Positions 33,350 to 41,798 of a DNA stretch of 41,798 bases are shown piece after piece. Numbering within the stretch: the first letter of the stretch is position 1; each line of letters begins with the position of its first letter. The position numbers were made by a program, and so were the translations under genes. Source of the stretch: DAOUVR01 sp034430535 (GTDB lineage: Bacteria; Chloroflexota; Dehalococcoidia; E44-bin15). The stretch covers positions 1 to 41,798 of the forward strand of contig CAYUCL010000017.1 of assembly GCA_964443325.1 (NCBI GenBank). The letters are read 5' to 3'. Below the pieces are notes generated by a model. That model made no database searches and was not told the DNA's origin. It worked only from the letters and a program-made list of their open reading frames with translations.

Positions 33350-34588
33350 TCACTCGTAGACCTTCTCCTCAGCAATCTCCTCGTCGGTCAGGTCAACGTC
33401 GGCCTCTGTGTCACGGCCCTCGACGCCCTTCGCCAGTAGTTCCTTATAGTACTCGTGCTGGATGATAAGGTTCATGACCTCCGCGGTCCCGGTCCAGATC
33501 ATGCCCAACCTGGCATCCCGCATCGCCCGCTCTATCGGAAAGACGCTGGTGTAGCCGATGCCGCCCATTATCTGCATGGCTTCGTTAACTACCTCCCACT
33601 GCACATCGGTGGACATCTTCTTCAACTCAGATACCAGCCGCCTCTGATAGCCTCTGGTGCCCACTCCTTCGTCCAGGGTCTTGGCCACCGCGTAGGTAAA
33701 CGCACTGATGGCGTCGAGCTTGGTGATGCACTCGGCTATCTTGAAGCTGACCGCCTCGAAGCTCCGTATCGTCTGGCCGAAGGCTTTCCTCTTGTCGGCA
33801 TAGCGCGCCGCAATCTCCAGTGTCGCTCTGGAGCCGCCGGTGGTGCCGCTGACAATCCTCTCCGGTATCATCATCTGATAGAAGATCATGCCCCCGGCGT
33901 TCTCTTCGCCTACCAGGTTCTCCGCTGGCACCCGCACATCGCGCAGCACTATTCGGCCTGCGCCGCCACCGCGCGTACCCATCAGGCCGTAGACGTACTT
34001 TACATCCACCCCCATGTCCCTCTCCACGATGAACAGGCTGAGCGAATCGCGTGTTGGAGCCCCGGGATTGGTGTTGGCATACAACACGAAATAGTCGGCG
34101 CCCTCAGCGCCCACGATGAATCGCTTCTGTCCGTTGAGGACGTAGTGGCTGCCCTCCTTACGGGCGACAGTGGTGGCGCCGAAGAAATCGCTCCCTCCCC
34201 GCGGCTCGGTGAGCGCCTCGGCGCAGTACATCCTGCCTTCTAGGGTTGGCTTGAGATATTTCTCCTTCTGCGCATCAGTTCCAAAGGCGTTCAAAGCCTC
34301 ACCGCAAATAGTGACCAGGCTGTACAGGCACGACAGCGACATCCCCAGCTTGCTTACCTCGTCAAGGGCGATCATCTCGTCCACCCACTTCAGCCCCCTG
34401 CCACCGTATTGGGGTGGGAACCGCAACCCGAGTAGATTTCTCTTTCCCGCCTCGATCAGGAACTCCTTGGGGAATCTGACCTTGTCGGCGTCCATATCGA
34501 GGAGTAGCTGCCGCGGGATGCTCTTAACAAAGTCCCGCACCTCCTCCCTCAGCTTCTTCTGCTCTTCAGTCAGAAACACTTCCAGCAT
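33350..34588 (-). CDS. Acyl-CoA dehydrogenase
   Basis: A 412-aa FAD enzyme of the ACAD family, oxidising an acyl-CoA at C2-C3. Features: YCAEALTEPRGGSD near residues 124-137, RKAFGQTIRSFEAVSFKIAE, and MGGIGYTSVFPIERAMRDAR near 350-369. The usual catalytic Glu in the YEGT motif is replaced (WTGTAE), but MIPERIVSG near residue 240 has a Glu where isovaleryl- and long-chain enzymes carry theirs. ATG 34588 is used because AGGAGG precedes it. Its own promoter is visible. Confidence 0.93.
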   Translation of the reverse strand: MLEVFLTEEQKKLREEVRDFVKSIPRQLLLDMDADKVRFPKEFLIEAGKRNLLGLRFPPQYGGRGLKWVDEMIALDEVSKLGMSLSCLYSLVTICGEALNAFGTDAQKEKYLKPTLEGRMYCAEALTEPRGGSDFFGATTVARKEGSHYVLNGQKRFIVGAEGADYFVLYANTNPGAPTRDSLSLFIVERDMGVDVKYVYGLMGTRGGGAGRIVLRDVRVPAENLVGEENAGGMIFYQMMIPERIVSGTTGGSRATLEIAARYADKRKAFGQTIRSFEAVSFKIAECITKLDAISAFTYAVAKTLDEGVGTRGYQRRLVSELKKMSTDVQWEVVNEAMQIMGGIGYTSVFPIERAMRDARLGMIWTGTAEVMNLIIQHEYYKELLAKGVEGRDTEADVDLTDEEIAEEKVYE

Positions 34589-34615
34589 GTGCCACCTCCT
34601 TCTACTCCAGTTCAT

Positions 34616-34644
34616 AGTATATCCTCAATCCATGCGAAGCTCAA
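34616..34644 (-). promoter_or_regulatory. Promoter of the acyl-CoA dehydrogenase gene
   Basis: On the minus strand: -35 TTGAGC (34644-34639), 17-bp spacer, -10 TATACT (34621-34616). A perfect palindrome AACGATCGTT (34662-34671) just upstream may be a regulator site. Confidence 0.7.
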
Positions 34645-34763
34645 TGACCAGCGATTTGTTGAACGATCGTTGCGTGAACATCCAAAGGGCATTAGATCGA
34701 GGAAGGAGCGAGGACACTCTACCTGCCTGACATATCGATAGCGCAAACCATACTGATTATATG

Positions 34764-34792
34764 TTGACAATACCTTCAGGCGCCGATAGAAT
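34764..34792 (+). promoter_or_regulatory. Promoter of marR-MATE operon with operator-like inverted repeat
   Basis: Consensus -35 TTGACA (34764-34769), 17-bp spacer, -10 TAGAAT (34787-34792). An inverted repeat AATAGTT-N9-AACTATT (34790-34812) overlaps the -10 and the start of transcription, as expected for an autorepressing MarR operator. Confidence 0.75.
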
Positions 34793-34849
34793 AGTTCACA
34801 AATACAACTATTGCCCTTATTAAATATCTACTATTGGAGGAGGTTGACA

Positions 34850-35305
34850 GTGAGGGACCAAATGCTCGATGCCCTCGCGGATGACCTGTTCAGCGTACCC
34901 GCCCTTGTGGTGAGGGCCAGCCGGAGGAAGTTACTGAAGACGGCGCTCGCTTGCATCGACGAGTCCATTACTCCACTCCATTTCGGCATAATGAAGGCGC
35001 TGAATGAAGCCGGAACGCTGCATGTCACCGCAATTGGCGACAGATTGGAGGTACCAGCGCCCCAGATGACGCGACTGGTGGACAGAATGGTGGCACTGGG
35101 GCTGGTGGAAAGGCGACCTGATGCGACGGACAGGCGGAGCATCAATCTCGCGCTCACCGAAAAAGGTACAACGATGATAGAACAACGCAGCGTGGCGATA
35201 AGAGACAGCATTAAAGAGGCGCTGTCCTGTCTCACAGACGAGGAGTTGCGGGAGTTTTCAGCCTCCCTCAGGACTCTGAGGGACATATTTTCGAAGCTTG
35301 AGTGA
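34850..35305 (+). CDS. MarR family transcriptional regulator
   Basis: A 151-aa winged-helix regulator: TPLHFGIMKALNEAGTLHV, recognition-helix region PAPQMTRLVDRMVALGLVERRPD near residues 64-86, and wing DATDRRSINLALTEKG. Start GTG 34850 with GGAGGAGG in front. It is followed after 9 nt by a MATE exporter, the usual pairing in which the regulator controls drug efflux. It may bind the inverted repeat in its own promoter. Confidence 0.92.
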   Translation: MRDQMLDALADDLFSVPALVVRASRRKLLKTALACIDESITPLHFGIMKALNEAGTLHVTAIGDRLEVPAPQMTRLVDRMVALGLVERRPDATDRRSINLALTEKGTTMIEQRSVAIRDSIKEALSCLTDEELREFSASLRTLRDIFSKLE

Positions 35306-35314
35306 AGTAGTCAG

Positions 35315-36763
35315 ATGCAGAACGAAAGAGTGAAAGCGCTCGCCACCAAGGGAATAGGCAGACTGCTATGGAGCCTTTCCTTGCCCGCAGGTGTAGGCAT
35401 GTTCGTCATGGCCCTGTACAACGTTGTGGATACCATCTTCATTGGCCGCACCGTCGGTTCCTTGGGGATAGCGGGACTCTCCATCGTCTTCCCGGTTCAG
35501 ATGCTGGTCATGGGTGTAGGCCAGATGATAGGCATAGGGGGGGCCTCGCTGATTTCGAGGTCACTCGGGGCTCAAAACGTCAATAGGGCAGAGCGGACGC
35601 TGGGCAATGCTATACTCTGCGTGTGTGTGCTGGGCATCGCGATCACAGTGATTGGCCTGTCTGGTAGTAGCTTCTGGCTCAGGCTCTTCGGTGCATCGGA
35701 GACTGTTCTCCCCTTTGCCAGGGACTACTTCAACATCATCCTGCTCGGCACGGTTTTCCGGGTCTTCGCCATGTCGGCAAACGGCCTTGTCCGGGCTGAG
35801 GGGAACGCTCGTATCCCTATGATTGCCATGGTGGCAGGAGCTGTTCTCAACATCGCCCTTGATGCGGTCTTCATCGTAGGTTTGCGGATGGGTGTTTCTG
35901 GTGCCGCCATTGCAACCGTTCTGGCACAGGTGGTCAGCGCGGCGTATCTGATGAGTTACTACCTTCGCCATCGGAGTTCAGTGCGGATCGCTTTTCGCAA
36001 TCTCGCCCCTGAGCGTTCGGTGCTGCGAGAGATTCTGGCGATTGGGGTATCGTCATTCGTGAGGACCACCGCAGGGAGTCTGGTCATCGTCTTCGTGAAT
36101 AGAAGCCTGGTTGCCTACGGTGGTGATATCGCTGTTGCAGCATTCGGTGTGCTGCACCGCATCATCATGTTTTTCTTCATGCCGCTCGTCAGCATTGCTC
36201 AGGGACTTCAGCCAGTGCTCGGATTCAACTACGGGGCAGAACGATACGACAGAGCATTCAGGGCCATAGAGATCTCCGCCATCGCAGCGACCATACTAGC
36301 GGCCCTCTCATTCATCATCGTTTTCTTCTTCCCGGCGCCGATTATCCGCATCTTCACCACCGACAGCGCTCTGGTGTCCACGGGTTCTCATGGTGCCAAG
36401 CTTGTGTTCTTCGTCATGTATCTGCTGGGGTTCCAAATGGTGGGGTCGGTGGTGTTTCAGGCAATCGGCAAAGCCGTACCAGCCTTCATCATTGCGATTT
36501 CTCGGAATGTGCTATTCTTCCTTCCAGCGGTCCTCATATTACCGCGGTTCCTTGGCCTTAACGGTGTCTGGGCCTCATTTCCTGTTGCCGATTCCCTCTC
36601 GTTTGTACTCACCGTTCTACTCGTACTCCCGCAGGTGCGACGGTTCAGGAGGGCGGCTCTGGAGAGCAGGGCAGTTTTAGGTGCGCTGGCGTCTGACAAC
36701 CCCGGCACCGCTGACCGGGGAAGTGACTCCGTCGGTGCGAATGGGGAGGATAGGGAGCATTGA
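35315..36763 (+). CDS. MATE family multidrug efflux transporter
   Basis: A 482-aa membrane protein with 12 predicted helices in two related halves. The N-half begins LLWSLSLPAGVGMFVMALYN, with VDTIFIGRTVGSLGIAGLS typical of the family, and the second half has VNRSLVAYGGDIAVAAFGV. MATE proteins export cationic compounds using Na+ or H+ gradients. It is coupled to the MarR gene. A hydrophilic tail of about 30 residues follows the last helix. Confidence 0.92.
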   Translation: MQNERVKALATKGIGRLLWSLSLPAGVGMFVMALYNVVDTIFIGRTVGSLGIAGLSIVFPVQMLVMGVGQMIGIGGASLISRSLGAQNVNRAERTLGNAILCVCVLGIAITVIGLSGSSFWLRLFGASETVLPFARDYFNIILLGTVFRVFAMSANGLVRAEGNARIPMIAMVAGAVLNIALDAVFIVGLRMGVSGAAIATVLAQVVSAAYLMSYYLRHRSSVRIAFRNLAPERSVLREILAIGVSSFVRTTAGSLVIVFVNRSLVAYGGDIAVAAFGVLHRIIMFFFMPLVSIAQGLQPVLGFNYGAERYDRAFRAIEISAIAATILAALSFIIVFFFPAPIIRIFTTDSALVSTGSHGAKLVFFVMYLLGFQMVGSVVFQAIGKAVPAFIIAISRNVLFFLPAVLILPRFLGLNGVWASFPVADSLSFVLTVLLVLPQVRRFRRAALESRAVLGALASDNPGTADRGSDSVGANGEDREH

Positions 36764-36881
36764 TTGCGTGATTCCCAACGAAGACTCTCTGGCAGCTTGA
36801 GTGACAGTCAGAAGAGCAGGCGGTGTAGCCGTACAGAGACCGGTAAAGAGAGGATAGTGGTAAGGCCACGCTTAGCCCACA

Positions 36882-37448
36882 CTACCTATGGGCTAGTCTC
36901 CTGCCCATTTCAAAGGCGTCCACCAGTGTGGTGGAGTGTTTCTTAATATCTCCCTTCCTGTCCACCCCCCAAACGAGAAGCTCATCGACATACTCTACGC
37001 CAATGGCCTGGAAAAAGTATTTCACTGTCAATATTGACCCGTCAAACAACTGCTTTCCTCTGGTGGCACCCACAGCGATAAATGCTCCTTTGCGCCCGGA
37101 ATCCGGCGGGCCTTGCTTAAGGACGTATCTTCGTGCCCACAGCGCCTGACAACGGTCTATGAGTGCCTTGACCTGACTGGTGAGCCCATAGAAAAACATG
37201 GGCGAAGCAACTATTACAACATCAGCATCGAGAAGTTTGGGGTAAATGTCATCCATGTCATCTCTTATGACGCAGTTGCCATCTCTGAGGCAGGCATTAT
37301 ACTCTTTACAGGGGGATATTTTGAGCTTGTCGACGATTATCTTCTCAACCTCCGCTCCCTCACTTTGCGCTCCTCTCAAAGCCTCGTCTAGCAATAAATC
37401 GGTATTGCCTCCTATCCTCGGACTTCCCATTATTGACAATACCCTCAT
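36882..37448 (-). CDS. Flavodoxin/NADPH-dependent FMN reductase-like protein
   Basis: A 188-aa flavoprotein. The FMN phosphate loop SPRIGGNTDLLLDEAL is at residues 9-24, and ASPMFFYGLTSQVKALIDR near 81-99 is diagnostic of the iron-sulfur flavoprotein/FMN reductase group. Cys-containing CKEYNACLRDGNC near residues 47-59 is reminiscent of iron-sulfur flavoproteins, although the spacing (C-x5-C-x5-C) is not a standard 4Fe motif. GGGAGGTG lies in front of the ATG. Confidence 0.88.
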   Translation of the reverse strand: MRVLSIMGSPRIGGNTDLLLDEALRGAQSEGAEVEKIIVDKLKISPCKEYNACLRDGNCVIRDDMDDIYPKLLDADVVIVASPMFFYGLTSQVKALIDRCQALWARRYVLKQGPPDSGRKGAFIAVGATRGKQLFDGSILTVKYFFQAIGVEYVDELLVWGVDRKGDIKKHSTTLVDAFEMGRRLAHR

Positions 37449-37625
37449 TGCACACCTCCCATGATGGTGGATACACCATACCGAAGGTCACTAGATACGA
37501 GACAACAAGAATTATTAGCCGGGACAGCTGACTTCATAGGAACCTCACTATGCTATAATACCAGCAAGCTGAGCACGTTTCAAAGGCAAAGATTCGAAGC
37601 GGAGTAGTTTGAGGAGGCGATAAGC

Positions 37626-38402
37626 ATGAAAGGACTCAAGATACTGTCTTGGAATGTTAATGGAATCAGAGCAGCAAGAAAAAAAGGCCTGCTAGAATGG
37701 CTAGACAGAGAATCTCCAGACATTCTTTGTGTTCAGGAAACAAAAGCGCACCCTGAACAACTAGATTCAGACCTGGTCGAACCGCATGGCTATTATGCAT
37801 ATTGGAACTACCCAGAAATAACAGGCTACAGCGGGGTTGCCACTTTCACTAGGGATAAGCCAATAAGCGTTCGGAATGGTTTTGGTGTTCCAGAGTTCGA
37901 CCTAGAGGGCAGAGTCATAATCGCAAAATACCCTGAATTCACTTTGCTGAACGTTTATTACCCAAACGGAAAGAAAAATGAGATCCGATTGAAATACAAG
38001 ATGGATTTTTATGATGCTTTTCTCCAATGTGCGGAAGGTCTTAAAGCAATAGGGGAGAAACTAATCATCTGTGGCGATTTCAATACGGCCCACAAAGAGA
38101 TAGACCTGGCCAGGCCAAAAGAGAATGAAAGAGTCTCGGGATTTTTACCTATAGAGAGAGCGTGGATGGATAAGCTTGTTGCTCACGGTTACGTTGATAC
38201 GTTCCGCCACTTTACCAAGGAACCAGATCAGTATACGTGGTGGGATCTGAAGTCCAGAGCAAGGGAAAGGAATGTGGGCTGGAGACTTGACTACTTTTTC
38301 GTAACTGACAGTCTATTAGAATCAGTTTCAAACGCATTTATAATGCCTGAGGTTATGGGCTCCGATCATTGCCCTGTTGGAGTCATATTGAAGACAGCTT
38401 AA
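37626..38402 (+). CDS. xth: Exodeoxyribonuclease III (AP endonuclease)
   Basis: A 258-aa exonuclease-endonuclease-phosphatase fold enzyme. Visible motifs: SWNVNGIRAA (Asn), CVQETKA (catalytic Glu), NVYYPNG, CGDFNTAHKEIDLARPK (Asp/Asn), WRLDYFF and GSDHCPVG (catalytic Asp-His). It repairs abasic sites. GAGGAGGCG lies before the ATG, and TATAAT at 37554-37559 is a promoter candidate with a weak -35. No direct partner beside it. Confidence 0.95.
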   Translation: MKGLKILSWNVNGIRAARKKGLLEWLDRESPDILCVQETKAHPEQLDSDLVEPHGYYAYWNYPEITGYSGVATFTRDKPISVRNGFGVPEFDLEGRVIIAKYPEFTLLNVYYPNGKKNEIRLKYKMDFYDAFLQCAEGLKAIGEKLIICGDFNTAHKEIDLARPKENERVSGFLPIERAWMDKLVAHGYVDTFRHFTKEPDQYTWWDLKSRARERNVGWRLDYFFVTDSLLESVSNAFIMPEVMGSDHCPVGVILKTA

Positions 38403-38475
38403 CCGGGTTGCATTATCAACCAAAGCTGCATCAGGATGAGACACCAACGACAGTTGCCAAGACCTGTTATGGTAG

Positions 38476-40744
38476 TTAAGGGGTTGAGGGCAACATTATT
38501 CTCACCACATCTACGTTGGCGTCCTCACTCGAAAGAGACATCTTACCCCGGAAGCGAAGCTTGAAGTCCCCTATCAGGTAATCACTGAGGTCGATGACCT
38601 CATTGTGCCATACATTCTCCAGGTCAACATTTCCCCTGAGGCGGGCGACCTCATGCCATGCTGTGCCATTCCACAGGTCGAGCGCCAGGTACTCCCCGGT
38701 GTCAAGCCCGCTCTCGATTAACCAGGAGAATGTAAGGGTAGCCTGTGACGTTCCACTGAGATCGATAGCATCCTTCAGCGTCAGGGTGGCATCCTGTGCC
38801 CAACCGTCAACCTCGGCGGAGTGGGAGCCTTCCACTGCCCGCTGGGTGGAGCAGAACCAGTCGTTTTGGGCGTCCTGCACCCAATTGGCCAACGAGCCGC
38901 TATCAAAGTTGTCGAAGAAGACTTCGTCCGGCGTAGGCGTGGGTGTGGGCGATGGCGTGGGCGTGGGCGTAGGTGTGGGCGAAGGTGTGGGCGTAGGCGT
39001 GGGTGTGGGTGAAGGCGCAGGTGTAGGCGTGGGCGTGGGCGTAGGGGTAGGTTCAGGCGTAGGCGTGGGTGTGGGAGNNNNNNNNNNNNNNNNNNNNNNN
39101 NNNNNNNNNNNNNNNNNNNNNNNNNNNNNNNNNNNNNNNNNNNNNNNNNNNNNNNNNNNNNNNNNNNNNNNNNNNNNCCTCTACTGCCCGCTGGGTTGAG
39201 CAGAACCAGTCGTTTTGGGCGTCCTGCACCCAGTTGGTAAGGGAGCCGTCCTCAAAGCTGTCGAAGAAAACCTCGTCTGGCGTAGGCGTGGGCGTAGGTG
39301 TCGGTGTCGGGCTAGGTGTAGGGCTAGGCATAGGCGTAGGTGTAGGTGTAGGCATAGGCGTAGGTGTAGGTGTAGGTGTGGGTGTGGGAGTAGGCGTAGG
39401 TGTGGGCGTAGGCGTGGGGGTAGGCGTAGGAGTGGGTGGGGCTGCGGCAAGATATGCATAGTATACATAGCTCTCTATGGCACATTCTCCACAACCCACC
39501 TTGAAATACCCATCACCGTTCCAGCTAGAACCCCAACTGTTCCTGACAATCCAGTAGCCCTCCGTTTCGTCGTAGCCAACTATTACAACGGCGTGGTTTC
39601 TACCAGAATCATTGGTACATCTATAAATCCCGTTGTCAAAATGCCCTCCATAGCCTCTTCCTATGCCCATAGCAACCGACAGAGGACCCTTTTCAATCAG
39701 ATACTGCTTTATTGTTTCTATATCGCTCGAAACCCGTTCCGTCTCATCTATCGTCTTCAGTCTATCGCTCCAATCAGAGCACCTATTAGAGCAAGGACAA
39801 TTGCTTGCGGTATAGGGGAAGCAAGCCTCATTGGTGATTCCATAGTCCCTTGTAAATCGAAGTGCAGTTGCATGCCATCCACCCCCACAGCTTCCACAAG
39901 ATGTGCAACAGTCCGATACCATGTATTGTTCGGAGAGGTCTAAATCCAGGTCTGGGTCTCCGTAGATGATGTTATACTGCGGCTCCACAATGCCCACGGC
40001 TGAAAATGCCCAGCAGCTACCACAACCGCCTTGATTCTTGACTGGAGTCATCCAGTTCTCTCCGTCTTTGTCTCTCCAGTCAAAATGATCAGGAAGACCT
40101 GCTTTTATTTCCTTGATACGTCCCTCATCGGAGCCAGTATAATTGACCCCACTGACCTCTACTGCACTCCCCTCGCCCAAATTAAGGAGTTCGGAGACTG
40201 TTTTGTGCGGCACATCCGCGACTGGTAGTACACACGTAGTACATTTCGTAGTAAAAGAATCGTTCTCCTCTTCTTCTGCTACAGGCCAACCCTTCTGGGC
40301 ACAATAGGAGAACTCTGTACCGCATTCACCTCTGTAAAAAGCCCAGGCATCGTGTTCTTCGCCACTTGGCATTACGCAAATTCCTGTCTCCCCGTTCCCG
40401 GTTTCCACCGTCTTGTATTCATAGCCCATGCGCTCACAATAGATTGCCGCCGGGTTTCCCAGGCCTATACTTTGATCCTCTCCAGTCCCACAACCGTTTC
40501 CGCAAGCGCACTGGTTCCCAACCTCTCCTGTCCAATAATCTCCATCATTTGCCTCCCTCAAAATCACTGCCTCTACATCGGCAAGTGGATCAAGAACCTC
40601 GCCACTCAAAGAGGGGTAGGGCTTGGATTCAAGCACTCCAGCAGCAGAATCAGAGATAGCAATCGGAAATACTATTGCTATCGTCAATAGCATCACGATT
40701 GGCAACAGTAATGATGTGAATATTTTAAGGGGATTGTGTTTCAT
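38476..40744 (-). CDS. Secreted DUF333-papain (C1A) peptidase with Pro-Thr linkers, broken by assembly gap
   Basis: One gene read across the N-run, with frames on the two sides not matching because the gap length is unknown. From 40744: signal segment (residues 11-32), DUF333-like domain (about 96-155), papain-type domain (Gln238, Cys244 in GCGSCWAFS, His384, Asn402 in RNSWGSSW), a Pro-Thr linker, and the start of a C-terminal beta domain (FFDSFEDGSLTNW). After the gap (from 39077 down) come another Pro-Thr linker and a complete second copy (FFDNFDSGSLANW to the stop at 38476). Likely a cell-surface or secreted protease with adhesion-like repeats. Confidence 0.82.
39078..39177. other. Assembly gap of 100 N
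   Basis: Exactly 100 N lie inside the peptidase gene, where two diverged copies of the same C-terminal repeat and their low-complexity linkers flank the join. The true length is unknown. Confidence 0.98.
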
Positions 40745-41692
40745 GCTATCTTGCCCCCCACAGGCCGCTTCTCCCAGTTGGTAATCTTAGCACAAGAAAT
40801 GAAGCTTGTGTACTATAGCAGTTTCCCAGGACTAGAGGTAAGTGCAGCGATTCCGGAGGTGATTCAGCGCCTGGCATCATTACTCAACCTCGGTAGGAAA
40901 CGATCGAGAGTTTTTAAAAATCCCCTCACCTGTGCATCTCTCTGCCGGAATTCAACAGTAGGAGAGAGTCGTCACAGTGTGGTTATGGTAGCATATTTAG
41001 TGCCATTTGTCAATGTATTTTAGTTATCACTACTTTACAAAGATTATTAATATTCATAACTATTTATAATAAACATATATAGCCTATTACAAGTATCTTA
41101 TAACTAAACTAACTTTTAAAAAGCATATGATAGTTAATGGATAAAGTGTGTATGCATATGCTGGTTTGGAACACTGGAAAGTGGCATTATGTTTAGGAAC
41201 TTAATTTCTGTCTAGGTGATATCGACCAATTGCTTCGGGCAGGGACATCCCGGCTCACTGTTCAGGCTTGATACATAATATGATTGGCGTCAGAACAACA
41301 TATGAGCGCAGCCCTACGTTACTCAGAAGAGAGCGTATGGTCTCAGGATAAAAAGGATGAATTGGAAAGGGCTAGAACGATTCTGAGGAAACCAATGCCC
41401 GTTAAAACATCAGAGGCGTTCTAGCAATGGATATTAGTGAATTGCAAAGTGACGAGGCATGTTGTGCTAGGAAATGACTAATCTGAAGAGAGTTGATCCC
41501 GTTCAGCGGTATTTATGATGGGTATTTCGGAACATTTCCCGAGATATTCTTCGAGGAGAAGGAGTTTATATCAGCCTTATAGCAGTTGCTTATCTCTTAT
41601 TCGGAAACCTGAAAGAAATGACGTATTGTATAGCGTCGGAATTAGGATATCAATTCTAGTCTTAAAGTATCTTAGCGATAAACCATAGTCTA
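40745..41692. other. Gene-poor, partly AT-rich region
   Basis: About 950 bp with no supported gene. 41020-41160 is markedly AT-rich compared with the rest of the window. A 40-codon frame at 41302-41424 lacks a ribosome site and matches nothing I recognise. The left end presumably holds the promoter of the peptidase gene. Confidence 0.6.
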
Positions 41693-41798
41693 TTACTTCA
41701 TGCTTCGCTGTAGAGAAGCGATATTCCTCAACCTTTGTGCATTAGTCAATAACTTCTTCCTCAGCCTGATATTCTCGGGAGTAACCTCTACCAGCTCA
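41693..41798 (-). CDS. typA: 3' end of typA/bipA, partial
   Basis: The last 34 codons of a minus-strand gene that continues beyond the window. The visible end, ELVEVTPENIRLRKKLL, matches the conserved C-terminus of the ribosome-associated GTPase TypA/BipA. The stop is TAA at 41693-41695. The tail after LRKKLL is somewhat longer than in E. coli. Identification rests on this short motif only. Confidence 0.72.
   Translation of the reverse strand, partial: ELVEVTPENIRLRKKLLTNAQRLRNIASLQRSMK

Noticed and set aside
38930..39461. Valine-glycine-rich plus-strand frames and apparent minisatellite
   Set aside because: They are the antisense of the Pro-Thr linkers of the secreted peptidase; the repetition is explained by coding of the linkers.
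41302..41424. 40-codon open frame before typA
   Set aside because: No ribosome site and no recognisable similarity in a gene-poor stretch.
1..41798. CRISPR arrays, rRNA, tRNA genes, insertion sequences
   Set aside because: No regularly spaced direct repeats, no rRNA or tRNA-like segments and no transposase were recognised; the palindromic repeats are dispersed singles.

Overview
The window looks like a chromosomal piece of an uncultivated Chloroflexota bacterium, most likely class Dehalococcoidia. This rests on recognised families rather than a search: DUF951, the bifunctional-nuclease (DUF151) protein and DUF5679 sit beside a complete F1Fo ATP synthase operon and an inositol-phosphate synthase/PHP/PimA-like cluster. 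A run of 100 N (39078-39177) marks a scaffold join, so this is an assembled draft or MAG.

Layout. 86-3328 (minus): yebC, a Trm112-type methyltransferase and a B12-binding radical SAM protein. 3329-3846: repeat-rich intergenic DNA and the pyrF promoter. 3847-5885 (plus): pyrF, DUF951, bifunctional nuclease and a zinc-ribbon protein, closed by a strong terminator. 6004-13183 (plus): atpI/Z-B-E-[35-aa membrane peptide]-F-H-A-G-[S23 remnant]-D-C. 13524-14572 (minus): rpsP-khpA-rimM. 14682-17722 (plus): endonuclease V, prfB with its programmed +1 frameshift, and a membrane-anchored metallopeptidase. 17733-21365 (minus): ino1, PHP phosphoesterase, PimA-like glycosyltransferase and CDP-alcohol phosphatidyltransferase, a coherent inositol-lipid pathway. 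21414-22076: a second PHP protein. 22127-22270 (minus): DUF5679.

22978-30085 (plus) is the most interesting block: a Fur-family regulator, a structured leader RNA, FmdE, a nickel/peptide-type substrate-binding lipoprotein, a TrmO/TsaA-like methyltransferase, two permeases and a fused double ATPase. A TGCAA-N4-TTGCA palindrome lies before the regulator and again before the fmdE leader, which suggests a metal-responsive regulon. 30559-33313: enoyl-CoA hydratase, DUF169, a heliorhodopsin pseudogene and a PPC/DUF296 protein. 33350-36763: acyl-CoA dehydrogenase facing a MarR-MATE operon. 36882-38402: FMN reductase-like protein and exonuclease III. 38476-40744 (minus): a large secreted DUF333-papain peptidase with Pro-Thr linkers and duplicated C-terminal domains, broken by the assembly gap. 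The last kilobase has no recognisable gene until the 3' end of typA on the minus strand.

Several near-consensus promoters with exactly 17-bp spacers can be read directly. Those of pyrF, endonuclease V and atpI/Z lie so close to the start codon, without a Shine-Dalgarno sequence, that leaderless mRNAs are likely. Palindromic repeats recur in the intergenic regions.
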